Of a DNA stretch of 64,000 nt, positions 57,198 through 64,000 are shown piece by piece (position 1 is the stretch's first letter; every line of letters begins with the position of its first letter). Source of the DNA: Ligula intestinalis (taxonomy: Eukaryota > Platyhelminthes > Cestoda > Diphyllobothriidea > Diphyllobothriidae); the NCBI GenBank assembly GCA_036362985.1, contig JAYGXS010000002.1, positions 11,229,502 through 11,293,501 of the forward strand. Reading direction: 5' to 3'. A model generated the notes under the pieces. That model saw only the letters and a program-made list of their open reading frames with translations. It was not told the DNA's origin and made no database searches. Both the position numbers and the translations under genes were made by a program.

Positions 57198-57543
57198 GCT
57201 GTTTTCTAATTTCCTGAAAAATTAATTTCTGCTCGCGGTAAACATCAGCATATTTAAGGTCTATAGGCGAGCCGGACCCCTAGCAACTGTGTCAAGCAGC
57301 GACGGAATACCCTCGAAACACGTGTATGCACCTGTTAGCTAGTACCTAGGCTGTTAGTATGGTAATTTACAACATCAGTATGTACTACTAAAGCCTGTCC
57401 CTTGGCAGCAAGTGCATATATCGCAGTAGTTGACGGGTTTCAACCCAAATATACACTTTTAATTTCAGTTTACGCCTACAAACCTTACATATACTGATGT
57501 ATACCACGAAAAGAAATTAATTTCTCAGAAAATTAAAAAGCTG
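57198..57543 (+). mobile_element. MITE-like element with inverted ends of about 70 bp
   Basis: Inverted ends 57198-57269 (TTTCTAATTTCCTGAAAAAT, ATTAAGGTCTATAGGCG type sequence) and 57473-57543 flank a non-coding interior of about 200 bp. Partial copies lie at 186-545, 37868-37990 and 57034-57150. No clear target duplication, so the superfamily is open. Confidence 0.65.
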
Positions 57544-57689
57544 AAAAATCTGGTTTAAGAAAACACAAGCTAGGTGGCAGAAAATTTGCGATACTGTTGT
57601 CTAATGACGTCTCTTCGTGAGTTCGGAGCCTATACATCCCAAAAAAATTGGGACGTAGATTAATTGCTTCAAGCCGCGTTATCAGCTGC

Positions 57690-58300
57690 AGACGCATTCA
57701 CGTCATATGTTTAGGACGGTTTCTTGCGAATGGCACGCAATGGGTGTAAGAAAAGGTAAGCAAGCCTGTTTTTGTGTCAATGGCACAAGCTATACTCCAA
57801 ATTACTTGCCTGCAACCATTTCATCTTCAGCCACTGGCGATCATTGCTTAGCACAATGTATTGCTACCCCCTGTCCACAAAAATCTTTCTTTGGCCATCA
57901 ATAGGAGAGCGAATATTGGAAAACTCAATCATCAGGCGGATATTGGTGAATTATTACTGCACGGACAACCTTCTTGTCCTAAGATCGTTTTCTAATGTTT
58001 TCTAGGACCGGTTCGGTCATAAATAGGACAGCACTTAAACTGCAAAGTTAAATGTTCATCGCCTCCTGTAGGGCTTTTAGTAGACATCAATGTTTTGGTG
58101 GCAAAACAAAAAATGTCGCTTCCGGTTCATTTAATGTCGCATTTCAACTGCAAATGCCAGTGACTACCGCCGGGAGACCGGAAAAAAACAGACGAGGACA
58201 CTGAGCAGGCCCGAACAGCCCACTGTCACGGAATCTACTGTCGTTGTGAGTCAAACATCGTTTTTTCGGCTGATCCGTTGTTCTCTACGCCCCCTCCCCC
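57690..58300. repeat. Direct repeat R2, copy 2
   Basis: Collinear with 56340-56960 at about 75 percent identity. The two copies bracket the MITE-like element. Confidence 0.75.
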
Positions 58301-59429
58301 CGCAGAAGAATCAGAGAACCAATCGGATGGCTGTGCATCCAAAAAGCTCTAATAAATCGCCCCGCTACATTCCTGATGCCGAATAGACAAAATAAGCTTA
58401 TATCTTTTTAGAAGTAGGCAGTATGTGCCTTATTCTGACTGAAACTATGCAACAATCAGTTGGCAGGTAGTTGGGTACTCCTGAGGACAGGTAATTACCG
58501 CCACAGGAAAGATGGTCCCGCAAGTATTTTATCGTAAGGAGCGCTTTCCTTACTCTCTCCTCAGCTATGCATTTCGAGTCTATCTCGTACAGTTCGGTCT
58601 TTTATCAGCTATTTGCTCAGTATTCAGCAAAAAAGCGCACGCAAGGTAAACTGACAATTTAAAAAAGCAGGTTTCGGAAAGTCTCCTGGGTAGGATTAGT
58701 CTATGTCAGGCAACACCGATGACGACGGTCTACACTTTTAAGCATGACTTGCTTTCAACTACAGATAGTTATGCTAGCATCAGGAGGACGAAAATGAATC
58801 AAGTATAAGTCCAAAAATGTTAACCAACACAGCATACGAAAATGAAAACAACTTCGTGCACTTAAGCCTAGGAACGGTAATTGTTTCTGTATCTTAACGC
58901 TAACATCAATTTCAATCGAAAGCTTAGCCCTAGCACCTGCTTGACTCTAACAACAATTTCTCAGGAATCCCACCCAATATCGCATGTATTGGAAGCAGGT
59001 GCTGTTTCCAAATCCCGTCAGGGGCCATATAAGTAGTCCCTAACAAGGCGACATTCATGCTGACATCAAACACTAGTTTCAAGCCTGATTGACTTGCTTT
59101 TCTACTATGAGTGGCTTCGGTAGAGGACTGCCGCCTCTTGCTGTTCTGTTGGACCCTGATGTGACAGTATGCATAGACTTCCGATTATGTGGACAAACGG
59201 GGCCTTGCACTTTGCACCTTTTCAGCAAAATTGGATTTTGATGTTCGCAAGTTCATACGGTAATAAGTTAGAAAACTTAAAACGTATTGCGCATATTTCA
59301 ACAACTATTTCCAGTAAATTAGACGGGAATTTGAAGTATGACAGACTTTTACTGTAACACGAACAGCCTTGCTTCGATATTTGCCCTCCTCTTCACCCTG
59401 CGCGACCAAACCTTCTATGCCAGTAATTA
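58301..59429. other. No recognisable feature (within presumed syndecan intron)
   Basis: 58880-58960 shows loose CTAAC/TAGCCC recurrences like 18760-18955. The plus frame 59169-59357 has no motif. Confidence 0.35.
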
Positions 59430-59700
59430 AATAGACAGTATGCTTCATCTTATTAATAAGCAATGACCGTTCGTAGTTGAATGAGAGGGCACGAAATTGC
59501 ATAACGTCATCAAATCCTGCCTGTCGCGTATTCGTGTGATAGTGAAAACCTGTACAGCGCGATTAAAAAGGAGGCACAAGAGCAGGGCAACAGCCTCTAG
59601 TCCAATACTGAATTGGATCGTTTTTTTACCTTATTAATACGCAATGACAATTTGCAGTTGAATAAGAGGTCACGAAATTGCATGACGTCATTAGATCCAC
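59430..59700 (+). repeat. Short tandem duplication, unit about 85 bp at 183-bp offset
   Basis: TTATTAATAAGCAATGACCG, GTTGAATGAGAGG and CACGAAATTGCATAACGTCA recur at about 59630-59690 (GTTGAATAAGAGG, CACGAAATTGCATGACGTCA). Confidence 0.7.
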
Positions 59701-60299
59701 TTAGTCGCATGAACTTTGCCTTGTCCAAATTAGACGGAATCAAGTGGTGCTATTCCAACCGCAGGTGCCGACGCACTCGCGGGTTTTGATCTGAAGGCAC
59801 GATAAGTAGATAAGTGCCCAGCAAATGCAAATTAGCTAACCCGTAGAAATCGCTTCGAGGTAACAAAATCCCAAATAACACCGGGATTTTAAAAGGGAAG
59901 ATGCTGACGATAATATTAACTGTGAGGGTTTCACTTTTTCAAAGTTTAAAGCAGTGAGATGGTTTCTTTACCACTCGTAAGGTCTCATCAAATTACCTCC
60001 AGTCAGTGGGTAAGTGTATGCTCTTAAAGATACAAATGGCCGCCACCATGTTATGCACACAAAAGAACCTGCTTTTAGCTCTGCGCGTAGCGCAGCTAAC
60101 GGTCATTTATTCGCGTGCACTTCTCTATGCCCTACTCCCCCCCCCCCCAACTGCTGCCCAAACCACCGTTTCTTACGCCTTCCCCCTCCTATGCACACGA
60201 TTGACTTGTATAAAAGGACAAAGATCATTGATCACACGTAGCCCGTTCTGGCCTGGCGAGTATTTATCGAAGGCTATATACGTTCACCGACTGGTCTTC

Positions 60300-60720
60300 T
60301 GAAAGGAGGGTTACTTTGAAAACTGTGGAATTCGCATTTGTATTTGAAAATAACATCATCAGCAAAAGGCTAACATCGGCTCAGAACGGAGCAATAGGTC
60401 AGGCGGAGAGAGATAACCAGGGTCGACAGCCGGCAGCCGCGAGCAAAGAGGGTGAAAACGCTCACGAAACACAAAAACGACTTGACACAGCTCAGGAAGA
60501 TGCTCGTAAGGGCACGAGCAATTCAAACAGCCACGAAAATCGATCGGTGCAATCGATTGACACAAGGCGAATGGTCGTTCACATTTATCTGACGCGAAAA
60601 GGAGTACGGACACTATGCTCTGACGATAGAAGCAAGCGAGCTTTTGAAACGTCAGCCAGAATACACTTTCGCCCCAGAAATAGTCTCTGCTTCTTCTTTC
60701 TCTTCCGGGGATGCTGTTAG
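60300..60720 (+). other. 134-codon frame ending in a PLE-like terminus
   Basis: The plus frame 60316-60720 is open but unlike any nuclease or RT. Its end (GAAACGTCAGCCAGAATACA, CTTCTTCTTTC) resembles PLE 3' ends, so this may be a non-coding terminus of another family. It is unlikely to be a host gene. Confidence 0.3.
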
Positions 60721-61391
60721 GAATATTTTATTTGGGCCTCGGTTTTTTTCGCACATCAATAATTGCCTCACCCAATAAGAAAACGTGATGAGCGGAACCG
60801 GCTATAGAAAAAGAAAGTAGTGTGAATTCCACCAAAATAATTCGCATTTGACGCAACCCTCAAGCGTTCTCTAGGAAAGGTCAAAAGGGGGTTATAAAAG
60901 CCATCTAAACGCTCTGCTAGGGCAAAGATTGGCCAGATAGGATGACCTCAGCGCCCGTTTAATGCCAGCTTAAGAAAGGATCCAGACTTCCTTATTGTTA
61001 CATATCACATACACTCATCATTTTTATAGGTTAAAAAACTAAATTATCTTAAGCATGGGGTTCCTAGAATGGTGTAGTTTACACGTGACCCGGTGTACCT
61101 TCTAAAACCAAAATAACTACTTCCCAGCAAAAAAGGCCATGGGAATTCGTCCAAATGCCATCAACCAGCAGGTTTATGGCATGCAGAGCACTCTGGGCTA
61201 GATTGTTATGTATTTCAGCATAAAAGGTCAGAAGCGTTCCTTTTCTGTCCAAAGCAAACAGGTTCCCAAATAGCTGCTCGCATAGTATGTATGCAGCCTT
61301 TAAGAGGTCCCACACGTTTAAAATAACATTCATCCTTGCAATTTTATATGCCCTACGTACTTTTCGCGTTGGACAGGTAGACATAAGAGTT
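60721..61391. other. No recognisable feature
   Basis: The minus frame 61079-61384 has no motif; part of the presumed syndecan intron. Confidence 0.3.
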
Positions 61392-62215
61392 CATCTTCTG
61401 CTCACCGGAATAAATTTATAGATTTTCTGACGTTTCGCACAGCTGGCGCAGCTGTCCTTTGTCGAAGCGGATACTGAACTTATCGATCAGCAAGTTTAAA
61501 GTTGCAGCTGTGTGTGTTGGCCTTCGGCTGATCAATATTTCTCGGGTCACCGCTTAGCCTGACGGCGGTTTGTGTTATGTTTCGTCCACACGGTAGAAAA
61601 TGCTGTCTATCCTGCTCCCTTTTCCGGTGGTTTCTTCACAGTACTGTCTTCGTCTGCAAGTCCTGATTTCGGTTTGACCGTGTCCTGTTTTTTAGCTGCG
61701 TAATGGCGCAGGACTTTGTAGGCCGCAGGGAGGTCTATATATCTGTTGACAGAGTTGGCGTTTGAGCGCCATGCCTCAAGCGTCAACCTTTGAGCTTTTG
61801 AGGCTCTTCGGCCTACTATGGTCATTCCTTGAATATCGACCTCATGGCCAGTCTCTCCGATATGTGTTGCGTTCTGAGTTAGGGTCTAGTCTCCGGGTCG
61901 CTGCTTTGCGTTCCTGTAAACAGGTCTGCAATTTGCGCCCTGTTTCTCCACCGGAAGCGGGAGCTGGATTACCAACATCCTCTACCGTGGAGATGAAACA
62001 GAACACCAACTGCCGTCACGCCAAGCCTCAATCCACACGCACGGCCAAACAGCGACCGGAGAAAAATCCAGCAGCCTAAGGCCAGCACGTTCATCCGCAA
62101 CTTTAAACTTGCTGATCTATAAAATCAGTATTCGCTTCGACAAAGGACAGCCGGCCCAGCTGTCCGAAATGTCAACAAATCTTCAAAATTATTCTGGTGA
62201 GCGGCAGATGAATTC
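61392..62215 (-). mobile_element. PLE family 3-like copy with inverted ends
   Basis: Arms 61392-61510 and about 62085-62215 are inverted (GATTTTCTGACGTTTCGCAC and CAGCTGTCCTTTGTCGAAGC against GCTTCGACAAAGGACAGC and CTGTCCGAAATGTCAAC). Between them the minus strand encodes the GIY-YIG C-terminus (61880-61660: THIGETGHEVDIQGMTIVGR, LEAWRSNANSVNRYIDLP). Hairpin ACAGCTG-CGC-CAGCTGT followed by GAAAC, GTC, AG gives a hammerhead-like fold with a non-canonical box. Confidence 0.78.
61607..61825 (-). pseudogene. PLE GIY-YIG C-terminal fragment
   Basis: 72 codons containing the Glu/Asn segment LEAWRSNANSVNRYID and a Lys-rich tail. Upstream, an in-frame stop separates it from the YIG strand, which is not recognisable. 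Parallel to the 12.3-12.6 kb fragment, with about 60 percent shared residues. Confidence 0.75.
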
Positions 62216-63131
62216 TTATTCTTATCCCGGAATTCTGACTTTTTCAAATTTGAGAACACTTAGGCATATTAATGGCGCAAAAACCTACTGCAACCATCAT
62301 GGCAGAAGACCATACTGGCCACTTTTTTCGGAACGGCACAAAATTACTAAAGCAGTGTAAGGGCATTAAACATAAGCTATGATGCCGAAGCAACTCAGAG
62401 AGAGAGAGTATTGCTTCAAGCCAGTGTAGTTTAGATTTGATTAGATTTTTCAAAGAAGAAAGTCAATAGGAGAATTTTTGCCTACCGCAAAGCGGCTGAT
62501 GCCATCTGGAGCTCAAAATTAAATTAACCAGTTCGCATAGAGCGCTACAGCAGGACAGACAGCTTAAGCAAAACCAAAAAGATTATCCTCTCCGATAACT
62601 CTTCAAATAAAACAGCATGAAAAGGCATTAACTCTTAATAAAAAAAAACAGATAGCCAAGAACGCTTTAAGTAACTACTACAAACTTCTGAAGGAGGAAT
62701 GCATGTTTGCAAATTAGGGAGTGTGAATGAATGTAGATGAAGTTCTGGAGGGTTAAAAGAAGCCGCTAGCACCAACTGCTTTACTTTGCGACCGGTTAGA
62801 GTTATAAGTGTTTTGAGAGTAATGGCGCATAAAAAACGAGGTAAGGATTCCTCATAAACATTACCACAGTGACAAAAACATATTAATTCGATTACTATAC
62901 TGCATTCCCCACATGGATAGCTTAAACAACATGTGGTTCTTTTTTGGCTTATCGCATTACCATATCTGCCCAAATGCATCAGAAGCTATTGAGTTTTTTT
63001 AAGCGGGGAAAACCATACCTGTCATGGTCTTAAGTCAATGCCAAAGAGTCCATTAAGAATCGCTAAACGATTGTCAGTCAACTATTTGTGCCCAATTCAC
63101 GCATATTATGTGGCTCCTGGTTTACACTTAC

Positions 63132-63328
63132 GTCTATCGCGACGACTTATTTCATTTTCCTTGATTAGCTTAGACATTCTGTTAACTTTTTTATCGTGCA
63201 TATTTTCGTTGCCAGGCATCAGATTATTTAAATAATTGTGGACATTATTATTGTGTCCATTATTAAACATTTTATACGCTCCTTCTCCATGATATGCCCC
63301 ACGCATATAACCCCTATAGCAACCGGTC
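63132..63328 (-). CDS. SDC: Candidate syndecan ectodomain exon
   Basis: Minus strand. Strong donor GTAAGTG at 63131; the exon ends with one base of a codon (C), which joins TG of the 55957 exon to give Leu, so the phase fits. Reads YHGEGAYKMFNNGHNNNV, MPGNENMHDKK, then KLIKENEISRRDR. Acceptor probably CCCCCCAG (exon from 63328), alternatively CTATAG (from 63313), both phase 2. Asn/His/Gly-rich and without known domain, as expected for a fast-evolving ectodomain; not proven. Confidence 0.5.
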
Positions 63329-63561
63329 CTGGGGGGTTTGTTGCTATGGTGGTGTTAATGACAAAATCCTTATAAAAACTAACATTTTATGGCTAAAAGA
63401 GTTCAGGAATCTTCTCTATCATGGCATTTTACTATTTGCCATAAAATTGGACCTCACTGTCGAGAAGTGCAGTTCCTTTTGAAATGAACCTTTGAAACAG
63501 GGATTTATATTGACTGCTGTAGGGTTGAATATGTCTCTGTACAATATTTGTGGTCCATCAC

Positions 63562-63705
63562 CCATCCGTCTCTAGTCGCCTGTCCTCTTGTGGGAACCTG
63601 ATGTCTATGGGAGGAGAGGAAGTTAGTTCAATGTCACGCAAGTCTTTATAACCACTATCCAAATTCTCCACAGGTCTTCTCGAAACCTCCAGGGGAATGT
63701 TGTTA
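63562..63705 (-). CDS. SDC: Candidate further upstream syndecan ectodomain exon
   Basis: Minus strand frame INNIPLEVSRRPVENLDSGY, then KDLRDIELTSSPP and RFPQEDRRLETDG. ENLDSGYKD has the acidic-SG-acidic pattern of a glycosaminoglycan attachment site. A donor GTGATGG at 63561 leaves phase 2, matching the phase 2 acceptor of the next exon. The left border is uncertain (possible acceptor AACTTGAAG before ATTAAC); open sequence continues to about 63770. Confidence 0.4.
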
Positions 63706-64000
63706 ATCTTCAAGTTTGGCGGACAGAGCGAAACCAAAGTCCTCATCACACGTTTGAGGCAGATAAATGCATAGCTTTCACACTCTCACCTAGCAAGGAA
63801 GGTTTGATTTTAAGGATTTACGTTCAATTGAATTTGGATGTCAAGAGAACACAAGTGTTCCCAAGCGCCTGAAGTCACGAGGTTTGGTGCTCTATTTATC
63901 GAGCTGCGAACGCCGGGAAAACCTAGCAGACAGCAAATATTTTGCAAACAATAATAGACTAGCGAGGCAGGTAATTATGGTCTGGACTAATGAAGACACC

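Overview
Eukaryotic nuclear DNA, most likely from a flatworm and probably a tapeworm. I infer this from four things: many Penelope-like retroelements (PLEs) with GIY-YIG endonucleases, a CR1-like LINE, a gene made of short symmetrical exons like the micro-exon genes of parasitic flatworms, and a syndecan gene with long repeat-filled introns. The species cannot be fixed from sequence alone. No bacterial operon, rRNA or CRISPR array was seen.

Two host genes can be supported. (1) On the + strand, 3676-8969, a previously unlabelled ten-exon gene. Every intron interrupts codons after base 1, all eight internal exons are multiples of three (30-165 nt, two of them 33 and 30 nt), and the joined frame is open for 239 codons. 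It encodes a serine-, Asp/Ser- and Arg/Lys-rich protein with a Cys-containing tail. A TATA box lies upstream and an AATAAA downstream. (2) On the - strand, the 3' part of a syndecan gene: last exon 47985-48157 (membrane segment, cytoplasmic tail, C-terminal EFYA), exon 55748-55957, and two candidate ectodomain exons at 63132-63328 and about 63562-63705. Its 5' end lies beyond the right edge of the window.

Between and inside these genes the DNA is mostly retroelement debris. About 9-20 kb holds PLE ends, a rearranged repeat and an inverted pair of tRNA-like units. 18.97-20.18 kb is a 5'-truncated PLE with a 12-bp target duplication. 20.4-24 kb is a CR1-like LINE in an inverted/sense arrangement resembling twin priming. 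24.4-26.2 kb is a broken repeat-rich ORF that may be a LINE ORF1. 28-46 kb contains at least eight PLE copies of several families, tRNA-derived SINEs and other repeats. The syndecan introns hold further PLE ends, foldbacks, a MITE-like element and paired direct repeats.

The main theme is PLE biology. Copies repeatedly carry an inverted copy of their own 3' end on the 5' side. Left and right arms share variants private to that copy. Several ends contain hammerhead-ribozyme-like cores, some canonical and some eroded. The most novel object is the micro-exon-like gene at 3.7-9.0 kb.
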